In this document: piece after piece, positions 44,700 to 56,666 of the stretch | Layout: every line of letters begins with the position of its first letter | Position numbering within the stretch: the stretch's first letter is position 1 | Assembly (NCBI GenBank): GCA_050084515.1 | Contig: CM114272.1 | Span: forward strand, 37,944,001-38,008,000 | Source of the DNA: Blasia pusilla | Lineage: Eukaryota > Marchantiophyta > Marchantiopsida > Blasiales | DNA length: 64,000 nt | Reading direction: 5' to 3' | Notes under the pieces: model-generated | Databases searched by the model: none | Told to the model about the DNA's origin: nothing | Seen by the model: the letters and a program-made list of their open reading frames with translations, nothing else | Program-made: the position numbers and the translations under genes

Positions 44700-47600
44700 A
44701 GACAATGACTCACTGAAACGCGGTGGCTATATAGAGTTGGCGGCTATATACACTCGGTGGCTATATAGAGGCGGACTATGGAGGGGGTGAGAGGAGTGTT
44801 AATGAGTGTGTTGGAAGGCTTATGGATTTACCTACATTCGGTCGTTTACGAGATAGCAACGTCCAAACACGGTGTGTAGATTTCATAAGAATTAAGAGGT
44901 CAAGGTCAGAGGTCGTCTCAAAGCTCCTGACATTTCCTGCCATAATCAAGTTGATATACCTGGCCACCAGGTACAGGTTCTGGGACAAATTTCTTCACAA
45001 TGAACCCCGCTGCCAAAAGAGGGGGATTTCCCTCATACTTGACATAGCATGCAATTAATTCATTTTGTTAAAATTAATTGCAGAAAACGTGTGTTTTCTC
45101 TTGTAGGTGTTGCGATTGTACTACATGGTACCATGAATAGAACATATGGCACTGATCAGATTGCTTGTGGGAAGAGTTGACACCTGCAGAGGCTGGAGAA
45201 GAACAAGTCCCACTGTTTGTGCATCCAGTACAACCACATCTGCTACTGGTTGGCTTCCAGCTCGAGTCAGGCATGACCCTCTCTCAGATTCACAAATAGG
45301 AGAGACTCACTCTCTGGCAAATCCTTCTTCAGTTCTTATGATATTGATGTACTTAAGTCATTTTGAGAACACGTAGATTCATTGGAGTAGGAGCTAGAGT
45401 TACTATCAGAATGTGGATCTTGGCCTTTCTTCCTCCTTTAGTCTTTGAAATGCCATAAGATCGGTTGAACAGGTCTGGCCATCCCAAGGAGATCAGTCCT
45501 AGGGTTTCGCATAGCTACTCAGTCAGTCTGTAGCACACTCGACATGCGACGCTGTTGGGTTTGAAGATGTTGCCTCTTCCCTCTGTGATCTAGTGAATTA
45601 CTCCATGAATGGATCAGACATGGTAAGTTCAAATAACAATGTAGACCAAGGCAGTAATGATGATGTCAGACAAGTGAGGACATATGCATCCATGCTAAAA
45701 TAGTAGAGTGCATTTAGACAGGGCTTGAATGGACCTCGAACTTGTTTCAAAAGTTACTTCCTAGAGCAAAGAAATGACAATTTATCTTGAAATGGATGAA
45801 CAGGTTGTTTCTATAAATGGGGCAGCCGGAGCAACATATTCTTTGCATCAAGGTTTCCCCGGATTCCATGTTTGTGGAGAGTCGAACCGGGTCCAGAGTG
45901 AAAACATAATAAAGAGGTCACTCTCTCTTTCATTGTTTGCAGTAATTATTTGGGTGCAAAACAACAGCTCAACTTGGCTAAAGTCAACCTCGTCTAGTTC
46001 AAGCAAAGATGTTCAACACTACACACATTAAGTCTTTGTGGCAATCAACTCCGAGGCGATTATACTTCGCATCCAATTGAGGAGTGGACCGGCCTAATGA
46101 GTCTTTAAGAGGAGAATTTCCAAGATTTCTTGATCATTCATCGCTCCGCATTCGTTTTCAGAGCTCTCTATTGCAAGGAGGCAAAGGAATTGAAGAACAA
46201 ATTCTTTAAATTCTTGGAGGTTGGATCTGAATGGGATTGAACGAGCACCTAATTTCGCACAACCGTAGTTCTTCTCTAAACGAGCAATGCTTCCACTAGT
46301 CACTTGCAAAATTTGCACGCAGCAAGCGCGTGAAACGTCGAGGGAGACTTCAGACCTTCCGTCATGAAAATTTCCAAAATTTATGATTTCTCTCTTTTTG
46401 GCGGTCCAGCTTTCGGACGACGAAGACAAACTTCCCGCGGTGCACTGCAATCCCCGAGCACTGCCACGGACAACTGGGAATGAGGATCCAAATCAAAAAG
46501 TTGCACGATTACGTTCTCACGTCTGCTGATTGCAGGATCATTCGCCATGGCCGATACTACTTGGGTTTCACTTCTCCATACCGCACGTCTTTCGATTAGC
46601 TCTCTCTCTGCTCCTTTGTTCTGGCTGCAGAGCTTTCGGACGACGACGATAAACTTCCCGTGGTGCACTGCAATCCAGAGCACTAACACTAACAATCTGG
46701 AATTAAGATCCAATTGCAAGATTACGTCCTCAAATCTGGGGATTGGAGGGACAAGGTGCCATGGCCACTGCTACCTCTCGGGTTCCACATCTCCATTCTG
46801 ATGGTCTAAGACTCCCATTCATGCAGGAACTGGTGGCAATCGTTCCCACAAGATCTCTCCAACACTCGACAGAGATTCCATGCGTACCATAAAACCGATT
46901 ACAATCGTAGAAACATGTCAAAACTTTCACAGCTCTCAGTGGGCCTCAAATTAGGCACGCACTCATCGCAAGCACCTCGTCCACTTCACATCCAGCTTGA
47001 ATCGATTCTGGCCCGAATGTGGAAACTCTGACTCGCACCTGCCATTGCTGGAGGTCATTCAATCCACACGAGATTTCAAGCTGCATCTGTTCGGGAATTC
47101 AAGCTCCAGATTTCCTTGACGTGAACAGCCGTATCCAGGGAAAAACCTACAAAATCGCTCCGACGAAGTACAATCTTGGAAACACACATTTCCCTAATCG
47201 CCTAAACTTAATGTCCACTCCACAAAAACTGCAAACGTGACAGAGTTCTTTAGCGCCACAACTTGGACGCCCACTCAGACTTAGCCGCAACGTTACATCC
47301 CTATACGTGACAGATTTCTCTAGCGCCACAACTTGGACACCCACTCAGACTCAGACTTAGCCGCAGCTAGGTGGATGTCATGCGCCTTCCTTGGACGCCC
47401 GTTCGGACTTAGGTGCCCACATTAAACTTAGGAGCGGCTCATGGGTAGGTGAAAACTTGAAAAATTCTAAAACACTTCTAAAAAAAACAAGCGACTACGT
47501 TAGCTTTGAACTAGTATAAGCGCAAAGTAACGCAGATTTTAGTCGCCATAAAGTTATTGAAGCAGTATAAGCGCAGAGTAACGCAGATTTTAGTCGCTAA

Positions 47601-48900
47601 GAAGTTACGGGGCCTAAAATCATGCCCATGAAATTGGCGCTTATTTTCTTGCTTCTTGGAAGAACCCTAACGCTTATTCTTATTTGTAGCCTTTCTATTC
47701 TTAAAAAAGAAAATAATTATCTAGGGGGAGCCAATTCTAACTTGAAAAGCTATTGTGAAGTTAGTTACTCGACACACGATGAATTTCTTCAGAGACTTCC
47801 AAGACTTTATCCAATCATGATATTGCCGCCAAAGTCACTAAACTTATTCGCCGTTACTCACTCTAGTCTTGCCAATTCCATTTAAGTTGACCGCTCCCTC
47901 CCTGCCCCGAGAGTTTCTTCCTTCGCCTATACCCCAGTAGCTAGATTCACACTATGCCAGTGTTAAGCTGGGCGCTTACTCCTTCACCAAGCCCGCCCAT
48001 ACTCAAGGCGACCTCCACCCATCTAAAAAATAGTAATCCCCAACTATCTCCAACTTTGAACACCGTTAAATAAATCTTACTACAAAGAACACTATTGGGC
48101 TTATTTGCCGATATCAAGAAGTTGTTTTTAACAGCCGATGCCAAGAAGTTTTTAACAGCCGGTATGAAGAAGAAGCTTTTAGCAGCCGAGGACTTTATGT
48201 AACACTCACTTTTATTTGCCGATACCAAGAAGTGCTCCTTTAGCCAAGTATCCAATGAAAAAAACTCACTACAATTTTATTTTAACTTGGCAGGCTTCAG
48301 AACCTCCGGAGAGGGAGTCCCTTTCCTTCGTCTAGCCTTGCCTTGGGCCAACTAGCCACACCGCTCAAGTTTGGTGGCTATATCCTGTGTCTCCATTTGA
48401 CTGCGCTTACGAGGTGCGGCTATTTCATGCAACTAAGAGTGAAGAAAAGCTCCCCATAGAAGCTAATGTATTTCCAATACCCTCTTTCTTATCCTGAGTC
48501 TTCTTAGGGTGTGATAGAAGGTGCGGCGGCTATTCGACGTGGGCCCTAAACGCCCTATGCTTGGTACATATTGAAATAGACCGCACACATAATGTTTGGA
48601 ACCATGGTTCTTGACAACTGGCACTTACTTAAAGGAATTACAACGTCTCTTCAGCCGATGAGAAAAGCCGCCGGCATGAAAAATAAGGGCCTACACGGGC
48701 GCCAAGGGTGAAATTTAGCCAATGGAATGCGATGACAGAGTTAACAGAAAGGATTTAATTCCAAAATTTTCTTCTTACAATGTCCAGCCCCTCCTAAAAC
48801 TTCTACTACACCTTACATTCTTTGGCAGCTTCCTCCGCTAAAGAAATGAACAACGCGTCCTCCAAAGGACTCCAATCATCATCTGTATCTACATGCCAAT
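44700..48900. other. MULE non-coding interior with short tandem duplications
   Basis: No convincing gene on either strand over about 4 kb. Local duplications are visible: 46395-46560 versus 46625-46790 (shared CTTTCGGACGACGA and GTGCACTGCAATCC), 47235-47300 versus 47300-47370 (TAGCGCCACAACTTGGAC), and two copies of AACGCAGATTTTAGTCGC near 47530 and 47580. Related CGG-rich short motifs (GGCGGCTATAT) recur at 44720-44780. These may be remnants of captured or decayed sequence. Confidence 0.5.
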
Positions 48901-50287
48901 TCATGGGATTGATGGAGCGTGCGCGTTTTCAGTGGGTTCTTCGATGTCTTCATCAGATAAACCATACTCTTCTTTCACACTTGGGAATGTTGAAGTATTG
49001 TCTCTCTGCTTGCCAAGGAAAATATTATTGCACACTTGTGAATTGCCTGCCCACCTCTCGTTCCCTTCCACTTCTTCTGATTGGGAGCCAATATCTTCTC
49101 CCTTAACAAGCCCAATACCAATTGCATCGAGGGTAGCAATACTTTCAGCTGTGTAACCACCACCACTACTCCCGACCTCCCCACCTTCATGCATATGGGT
49201 TGTGGTTACATCCACAAAGAGTTGATTGGTTGATGATATATCCAGCATCTGATGAGCACTCACATCTTGGCCACGGCTCTCAAGAGCCTCAAGATTAACA
49301 ACACTATTATCCGCCAATAGAGGAGTAGTATTAGCCCCAAGCCCACGGTGAGTTCTTTGCGTCTGACTCATGGTGCATATTGGTCTACCAATAGCTATGT
49401 CTGCTTTCAGAACTTCACACGTCTTTCGGTTGTGGCCTTCTCCTAAACAATGTGTGCACCTTCGGCCCCCCACACGTAAGTATGGCCCTCTTCTCGGTAA
49501 TGTGGGTTCATGGTCTCCTTTGATGTATATCTCTCCACTTGCTGGGAAGTCGTGGATCAGATAAGAAAGCTCCTCAACCTGCTCATCACGTTGAGACCTG
49601 GCCGGGCCATTGCTTGGAATGCGCAAAACACGATGTTGTCCGCGTCGAACTGCAGCAGGAGGGGGCCGACACTCCCAAGATGGTAATAGATCATCACATT
49701 TCACAACTGGTATGCTACTTGTATAAACACGATGGATAAAATTGTTTGTCCACGTTGGATCAAACAATTGCTCAGAATCCATTCCAGTGAACACATCCCA
49801 CGCCATAACATGAGTGCAAGGCCAACGTGTGTCTTGAAATTCAAGGCAAGAGCATTGGCACTTGGGACTCAATTGAACATGAAATTCGTGCCTTGAGGTT
49901 CTTGACACAACCAATGCATTTGCTTCATCACAGGCGATGACTTGGAACGCTTCATAAGTATTCTCATTCTGCTGATATCGAAGTAAGGCATATGTCGTCA
50001 ATTTTGTCTTGAATTTGTCAGGATGGAACGCTTCTAACTTCCTCTCAGCATAAGTCTTCATCATATAATTCCACATGCCACATGCAATGCCCAAAGGAGG
50101 ACTTTCTCTGATAGGCTTGATTGCAGAATTTATAACCTCCACCAAATTCGAAGTTACTTTGCCATATCGAGGCAATGGAAATGCACACCTTGCAAACTTT
50201 TCGGGTTTGATTTCTTGAATAGAAGCTGCTGCATCGCTTATCTTCTGAATATGATGCCTCTCCATCTTTGACAGCCAAAATTCAAAC
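48901..50287 (-). CDS. MULE transposase, C-terminal exon (SWIM and CCHC fingers)
   Basis: The acceptor (TGTACAG, AG at 50288-50289) opens FEFWLSKMERHHIQKIS, in phase with the donor at 60538. It continues with the conserved PEKFARCAFPLPRYGKVTSN stretch, then a SWIM zinc finger (CQCSCLEFQDTRWPCTH, CxC...CxH). After a proline-rich linker there is a CCHC knuckle (CTHCLGEGHNRKTC). The C-terminal tail is acidic and serine-rich, ending PSIP at TGA 48901-48903. The exon is uninterrupted. Together with 60539-62260 this is a MuDR-type transposase. The Glu in KFEFW, formed across the splice, is the likely third catalytic residue. Confidence 0.88.
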
Positions 50288-50339
50288 CTGTACATCCGTA
50301 TGAAATTTCTTAATATGTTGGGAAAATAGCCGCCGACTT

Positions 50340-50690
50340 ACAAGTTAAGCGCCAACAGAGAACCTACAGTACATAGCCTCCAAGGAAGGTAAAAAAAAAT
50401 TGTCGCTTAAAGGAAAATATCCCAACTGATGGTTCCGCCGACTAAAAAATTAAGCGCCAACAGAGAACCTACTGTAAATAGCCACCAAAAAAGGTAAAAA
50501 TAATCATCGCTTAAAGGAAAATATGCCAACTCATGCTTCCGCCGACTTACAAATAAGGCGCCAACAGAAAACCTACTGTAAATAACCGCCAGAAAAGGTA
50601 ATTGAGATGCCAAGGGAATGCTCCAACGACTTACACATTCAATGCTAAGAATGAGAACAACTGTAAATAGTCACCAGAAAGGGGGGATGA
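50340..50690. repeat. Intronic minisatellite, about 105-bp unit
   Basis: Units start near 50347, 50452 and 50555 (AAGCGCCAACAGAGAACCTAC, then ATAGCC and AAGGTAAAAA, then CGCTTAAAGGAAAATAT, then CCGCCGACT). A diverged, shorter fourth starts near 50640. The array lies within the transposase intron, between the acceptor and the Ty3 element B insertion. Confidence 0.8.
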
Positions 50691-50741
50691 TATTGCACAA
50701 ATCACATGAAGGTATGTGGATAGCCAAGCTTTTGCTTGGGA

Positions 50742-51111
50742 TGTCATGACCATACGGATTATGTCGTAGAGTATAGTGTGCTAGTAGAGGCCATACCTTA
50801 TGTAGGGCCGTAGTGTCTAGGTAGAGATGCGATTTCATACATAGGGTTGGGGGTTACTCAGTTGAGGGTGAGCTTTCTAGTAGGGCCTGCTCTTAGGTTG
50901 GAGGATATAAGGTGGAGTGCACTCAAAGAACAGTCAGTTCTTTGAGTTGAGCCTGTTGCGTTGGGAGTTAGCCTTGGTAGTGAGTAGAGCTCTTGGCTAT
51001 GGTGTTTCCCGCAAGCTTCGATCTAGATTCTCCCATCATGGAGTGGGTTTGGCTCGATTGTATGTGATTCTATATACGTGTTTTATGACAATAGGTCTTT
51101 CACGGATTTCA
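50742..51111 (+). repeat. Element B 5' LTR (body, start block missing)
   Basis: TGTCATGACCATACGGATT to CACGGATTTCA. It matches 60056-60420 closely, with small indels. The 106-bp start block present in the 3' LTR (59950-60055) is absent here. Confidence 0.85.
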
Positions 51112-52634
51112 CTCAAAGAACTGGAGTCGATCGATGGTAGCTTCGATTGTGGATGAGTAGGATCTGGTTAGGGCTGATTGTGTACTCGGCCGTGGATGTT
51201 CGTGGCTTGTGGCCTATGTTGGAGGTGTGAATCTGGTGTGTGGTTGGTTGGGAAAGAAGCGCCGTGCTGAGAGCTTTCCAACGCGCTTTAGATCGCCGGA
51301 TTTCATCAAGGGAGTTGGAAGTTATCAAGGATTGAAGATTCTAGTTCGTGTTCGACGGTTTCTGATGTGGAGAGCTTGGAGTGCGGAAGCTCTGTTGAAG
51401 TTCATCCAGATCGGGTGAGAGGTTCATGTTGCTACTTGTATTGTGATCTCATGTGAAGCTATCAGCTTGAGTGTGTGGAGCGTTGCGGATTTCTGCGTGC
51501 ATGAAATTGGGCGGAAGCGCTGTCGGATTTGCCATTCTGGAGGTGTATGGTCAGCAAGTTTGTCTAATTTTTAGCTCAGAGTACAGAGCTCGGTTGTAGC
51601 TGATTTTTTTGTGGAGAGATAGCTATGGTGGTCAATTTAATTCTGGTTGAAATAGATTTGATTTTGGTCAAGGATTTGTGAAGAAATTGCTGATCGAAAT
51701 TTTGCAGACTAGCTCAAGGTCTGGCTATGGTGGACAACGGATCGGAGGGGCTTGTTGGTTGGTGACTCGTTCATTGTTGGAGACGCCTATCCCATTGGAG
51801 GCACCCTGGTTGGGCCTCTCTCCATAGCGAAGCATGGAAAAGCATGGCGAATGGGGCGATAGGGGCATGTCTCGAGCATTTCGAGGCTTCGAGGCAACTC
51901 GTGGTAGCTCGGGGCGAGTGGGCGTGAGAGGCAAAGTAAGGAGCAAGGAGCAAGAAAGCAAGCTTGCTTGCTTGGGCATGAGGCAATTTTTGCAAGATTT
52001 GTGATTTGAGTGTTGCATAACTGGTCACCCATCTTTGGGGCTATTCTGCCTGAAAGACGCTTAATTGTTGAGTTCTTAACTATGCCAGTGTACACACTGG
52101 TGTAGCTCATTTGGTGTTGTTTGGAGATGTGTTAGGCGTATTATGCATCTCAGATTTTTGGTTGATGTACCTCTAGCACATAGTACAGTGTAGTCTCTCC
52201 ATGCAGGTGATATTTTCAGGTGCTGCGAGTCCGACTAGCACGTCATCGACCCGCGGCGGAGTAGATATTGCGTTAGAATTGTGTGGTGGGTTCTGTGGAT
52301 TCAGGGGGCGCCACGTTTGGTGGATTGTATTACCTTGATTTCCATTTGTGATTGGAGGGTTGTCATTGGACTCCCTGTGTTTGGATCCCCTCCATCGTTG
52401 CTTCTTGCTTACGCGCCCATTGTTAGGGTTGACGCTGATTTCCATAGTAGTGTTACTCATGTGTGCTACCGGTAGTGAGGTTGGAGTGATGACCAGTAGA
52501 CCGTGGGAGGCTTCGTGTGGTGATGACAGGTTAGGTTGCCTACACCCATAGCTAGTAGAGCTAGAATAGTACAGCGACATCGACGTCACTTGGTCACTTA
52601 GTGGTGATAATTTGGTGGTGGTGCGGCATCGGCG
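51112..52634 (+). other. Element B leader, no gene
   Basis: Follows the 5' LTR. I could not find a clear tRNA primer site beside the LTR. Open frames on both strands are short and have no domain. Confidence 0.5.
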
Positions 52635-54023
52635 TTGGTCATCACGGAGCTGTCGGGTGGTCTGGTTGGGGACCGTGGTGCGGACAGTGGTGGTTTCACA
52701 CGGAGTGGATTTAGGTATCGGCTACCTTTTCCACTTCCGACGGTTGATGAAGAGGAAGACGAGGGTGTTCCAAACACCGAGTCTTCTACGTTGTTATCGA
52801 GTGTTGCGGCTCCATGGATTTGGGACATGGACGGGATATATGGGGCCATGAAGGGCCCACGATGATACTCGGATGCAATGGGCACCATTGAGTTGGAGGA
52901 CTTCATGCAGGAGTTTGATACATGGTGGGATATGCAGATGTTGCGGAACGCCACGTTGTTTACACCCTTCTTGGCTTGGAAGGGGTTGTTTCAGCACTTG
53001 GAGGGACCATCCATGGATGATTACCATGAGTTTAGGAAGGACCATGTTGTTGAGATTGAGGCATGGAGACAATATTGGTCTCCACGCTATGTGTCTATCA
53101 CCCATGGTGGTATTGGTAGTAGTGCTCCTACTATGCCAGCCAGCCCGACGTTGAGTGTACGAGTACGAGCCGGAGTGGGGGTACTAGTGGAGGTACTAGT
53201 GCCCCACCATCGTTTAGCCCGGTTGCAGAGTTCTTCAAGAGGTTGAAGAAGAACTATCACGGAGTGAAGACAGAGAAGTTGAGGAGTCTTCAAGAATTTG
53301 AGCGAAAGACTGGTGAGAGTCTTCGTGAGGCATACACTCGTATGCGACGCTTGATTTCACTTACCCAGGGTGTGACTTCAGGCAGTCCAGTTTTGGTATG
53401 GGATCTTGGATAGAGAGTTGCGCCGCAGGGTACGTGATGCTACTCTTATGAGTGATGATTCACCCACATTGACCTATGTGTTTGCTCTATCTGAGAAGAT
53501 TGAGCTTAACATGGTGAAGGAGAGAGTGGTGACATCCGCATTCAGTAGGGATATAACTACTACTTCTCGTGTTCAGCAGCCCACCTCACAGTCTCGTAGT
53601 AGTGGTGGTGGTAGTAGTAGTGGGAGTCGTGAGGGGTACACACGACCTCAGTCAGGTCCTAGAGGGACACTTGCGCAGAGACCATTGCCTTCATTTGCTG
53701 CCCCGCAGCAAGGACAATCATGTTGGACATGTGGAGGTGATCATGTTAGGAAGTTTTGTCCCCAATTGGATGGGAGACAGAATTTGGAGGATGGGCCTCA
53801 CTCGGCCCCAACTCAGTGTGATCATTGCGGGAGACCAGGTCATCCTCGAGAGCGTTTCTTTGATCTTCATCCAGAGTTGAGATCAGGCCGCGGCCGTGGT
53901 GGAGTAGCTCTGAGAGGCCGAGGTGGTAGAGGTGGTAGGGGTGGTAGAGGTGGACCAGTGGTTGGAGAGCCTACGGTGGCTACCCCTACCACTACGACAG
54001 TCGACTATGGCTGCCAGGATTGA
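52635..54023 (+). pseudogene. gag: Element B gag with zinc knuckles and RGG tail
   Basis: Frame 52635-53246 carries acidic and capsid-like sequence (ELEDFMQEFDTWWDMQML, WKGLFQHLEGPSMDDYHEF), with a TGA at 52863. After shifts it continues FFKRLKKNYHGVKTEKLRSL and GESLREAYTRMRRLISL, then frame 53406-54023. There, one CCHC knuckle (CWTCGGDHVRKFC) and a second (CDHCGRPGHPRERF) appear; the last Cys of the second is Phe. An arginine/glycine tail follows (GRGRGGVALRGRGGRGG). Nucleic-acid binding is the expected role. Confidence 0.82.
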
Positions 54024-54474
54024 GCGGATTGGAGCGAGAAGTTGGCTACTATGGGGTATCGAGCATAGATCGGGTTCGGGAGCAGGGCTTCCACCTCTTA
54101 TGGAGGGATGATCTCTCTTATATGGCGAGTGCAAAGGTTGAGGCATCGGCTGCGATTCAGAGGAGCCACTCGGCGTCGAGCCACGTGGTGCTCTTTGTGG
54201 AGTTGGACCCACAGAGGGGTGAGGTGGGAGGCGAGGCTAGGCTTCCCGTCATTCTTATTTTACGAGGTGCTTAGGACTCCATCCATGGTTCCTCGCGAGC
54301 CTATTGAGCCGACAGTGGGGATCGAGGCATCTACATCGCGTGTAGTAGACACGGATCAAGATCATCGATCGATGTGCGGATGGCAACTTCGGTGTTGGGA
54401 TCCCCATTTTTTCGACCCACGGAGTTGATGGCTTTAGGAGTTGACTTAGCTCATGTATTTAGCTAGCGACCACG
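54024..54474 (+). other. Element B gag-protease junction, decayed
   Basis: Coding potential is broken among frames. No domain seen. Confidence 0.4.
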
Positions 54475-54867
54475 TTGTGTGAACGTGGGGTATTCTTGCT
54501 ACACGTCTTTGAGGTGGATGAGGGTGTTGCGGTGGAGCGACCCTCTATGTTAGGTGTAGCATTGAGTACCAGTGCTACTTGGCAGGCAGTAGCGACGAAG
54601 ATAGATGCATTACCAGCCCGGCCAGCCATTGATCGTGAGAGGCTTACACCTGGTGTATGTATGTTGGACAGCCGGAGTGGGATATTCCGATTGGAGAGTC
54701 CTACAGGACAGGTGTATAGACTAGATAGAGTCTTGTTAGACTCTGGTGCCCAACCTTTGATGTTGGGAAAGGCGGCATGTATTGGTTTGGGTATTCGGAG
54801 GTCAGAGCTTGAGCCTTGCCCATTCCAGATTCAAACATCACTTGGAGGAGCCAATGATAGGTCTTAA
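54475..54867 (+). pseudogene. Element B aspartic protease
   Basis: Contains YRLDRVLLDSGAQPLMLGKA; LLDSGA is the retropepsin active site. The segment upstream (RERLTPGVCMLDSR) may mark the protease start. A TAA at 54865-54867 interrupts the frame, which then continues without a shift into the methyltransferase part (SVQLRPDHAT and an ASFDVLVGGVVLYPMGFQ-like flap at about 54965-55015). The protease and methyltransferase therefore belong to one polyprotein frame. Confidence 0.82.
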
Positions 54868-54870
54868 TTC

Positions 54871-56472
54871 ATGACACGGGAGAAGTTTTCTGTACAGTTG
54901 AGACCAGATCATGCGACTGATGGCTCCCGGTTGGGAGTATCTACGGTAGTCACATCAGCCGAGTCGTATGATGTACTAGTTGGAGGAGTAGTATTGTACC
55001 CGATGGGTTTTCAGATGGATTACTGGACTGAGACAGCATCTTATAGACTTGGTTGGCAGTGCGGGGATGGACGTATGAGCCAAGTTCCTGTGAGATTTAT
55101 TTATGGGGCTCGACCAGGAGGGTTTTCCCTAACAGTGTTAGCATCTGTGGCTGGTTTTTGTGGAGTAGTCACTTGGCCAGGAGACTCTTTGGTGGGTAAT
55201 ATTTGTGCTATGGATTCTCCTGTGCATGAGGAGGAAGAGGAGGTCCCTATTTTTGCAGCAGTGGCATCCTCATCGTTGGATGTGCCACTTTGGAGTTCAG
55301 GCGGTGCACTACGGCAAGAGGTTGATCGCCTAGTGCAAGAGGCTTGGTGTGAGGCTGTTATACCTCACGAGGAAGAGGAGGCCCCACGGCGGTCTCCTAC
55401 TTCTGGTCCAGTTGGATTATCCCCTTTGGAAACTACACCCATTATATGGCAGTATCCGCTGGAGGGCATTTGTGTGTTCGATCTCTTTTGTGGGATTAGC
55501 ACTGGTTTGGCTGCAATGTTGCAGGCCAGTATTCCTGTGCGGAGATACGTGTATGTGGAGCGAGATGAGACAGCCCAGAGAGTCTCATCTCGACATATTG
55601 GTCAGTTGATGCGGAGATATCCTGAGTTGTTGCCGCCATCAGCTATTCGTGGGTACCAACGTGCTTTTCCGTCACACATTGCATTGTTGGGGGCGCAGGA
55701 CCTTGAGAGGGTTGGTCCTGTGGATTTGGTGATTGCTGGATGGCCATGTCAGGGTCATACACGTGCTGGTCGTGGTGAGGGATTACACAAACCTAGGTCT
55801 CGATTGTTTTGGGAGATGTTACGAGTGTTACGACATCTTTAGGTTCATCAGGCACGTGCTCCAGCTTACATTCTGGAGAATGTTCCATTGTTGGGTGACA
55901 CTCGGACCCAGATGATGGCGAGTGTTCATGAGGTGCGGTCTTGGATTGGACCAGCGGTGTTGTTGGATGCAGCGCAAGTTGGCTCGCGTGCTCATCGTCC
56001 ACGCTTGTGGTGGACAAACTTGTTGCCTAGGGAGGTTCTACGTCGAGCATATGATGTAGTGTAGCGGGATCCTTGCCTTACAATGGATAGTATCTTGGAT
56101 ACCGGGCGACTTTCTCAGGTGGTGAGGGTTATAGATCGGTCATCCATGGCAGTGGTGAACCGTGTGGGCCAGCCTAGGATGGCACTACCCACATTTGTGA
56201 GTTTTCCCTCGTCACATGCATACAGGGAAGGTGGTCCCGGGCTTGTATGGGATTCTCATGTGCAACAATTGGTGGAGCCTGACGCTGATGAGAGAGAGCG
56301 TGCGATGGGATTTGCTACTGCTGTGACAGCGGTTGCTTCCATTTCTGAGGCTTCACGACGTCATGTGTGGGGTCAGGCCATGGACCTGAATTGTTTGACT
56401 TGGATTTTGAGTCTTGGTATGGCCGAGCAGCGTCAACTTCGGACTATGTCTGTGGGTCTTCACCCCTTGTAA
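54871..56472 (+). pseudogene. Retrotransposon-encoded C5 cytosine-DNA methyltransferase
   Basis: In one frame with the protease. Motif I VFDLFCGISTGLAAML (about 55474-55521) binds the methyl donor. YVYVERDETAQR is the motif II acidic position. Motif IV DLVIAGWPCQGHTRAGRGEG carries the catalytic Cys (codon 55747-55749). Motif VI is YILENVP (about 55867-55887), motif VIII SRAHRPRLWWTN (about 55984-56019), and motif X ERERAMGFATAV and VWGQAM (about 56299-56385). Order I-IV-VI-VIII-X is canonical, unlike the permuted plant DRM enzymes. The target-recognition stretch between VIII and X is short. Two stops, both TAG (55840 and 56062), interrupt an otherwise open frame. The family adds methyl groups to C5 of cytosine in DNA; in a retroelement it could act on its own cDNA or the target locus (inference). 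The first roughly 200 codons are still protease flap and linker. Confidence 0.92.
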
Positions 56473-56666
56473 TGAGCTCGATGGCTACCGGGACGGTAGA
56501 GGCATCCGCTAGGGGCGAGGAGAGTAGTATTTTTCATCCTTGGAGTAAATGGGATGTAATGGCTGGGCATGTGGAGTTGGTTGCTAATGCTGGTGGAGGA
56601 GTTATTTGCTCAGATGATGGTGTAGCTAAGGGTGTACCATCTTGTGAGGGGGTTGCGTAGCAGCCA
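56473..56666 (+). other. Methyltransferase-RT linker
   Basis: Read in the RT frame from about 56367 (GPELFDLDFESWYGRAAST), an acidic linker. A TAG at 56658-56660 (A.QPMASS) splits it from RT. The frame change from the methyltransferase falls near 56370-56390. Confidence 0.5.

Noticed and set aside
45060-45370. Cys-rich peptide (CCDCTTWYH on plus, SRCGCTGCTNSGTC on minus) as a zinc finger
   Set aside because: Ligand spacing does not complete a finger, the plus frame has stops, and both strands look equally likely.
47500-47610. Possible CRISPR-like direct repeats
   Set aside because: Only two copies of a short motif in a plant-type transposon; no array or spacers.
54871-56472. Assigning the methyltransferase to the plant DRM family
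   Set aside because: Motifs run I to X in normal order, whereas DRM enzymes are permuted. Motif VIII wording alone (AHRPRLWW) is not enough.
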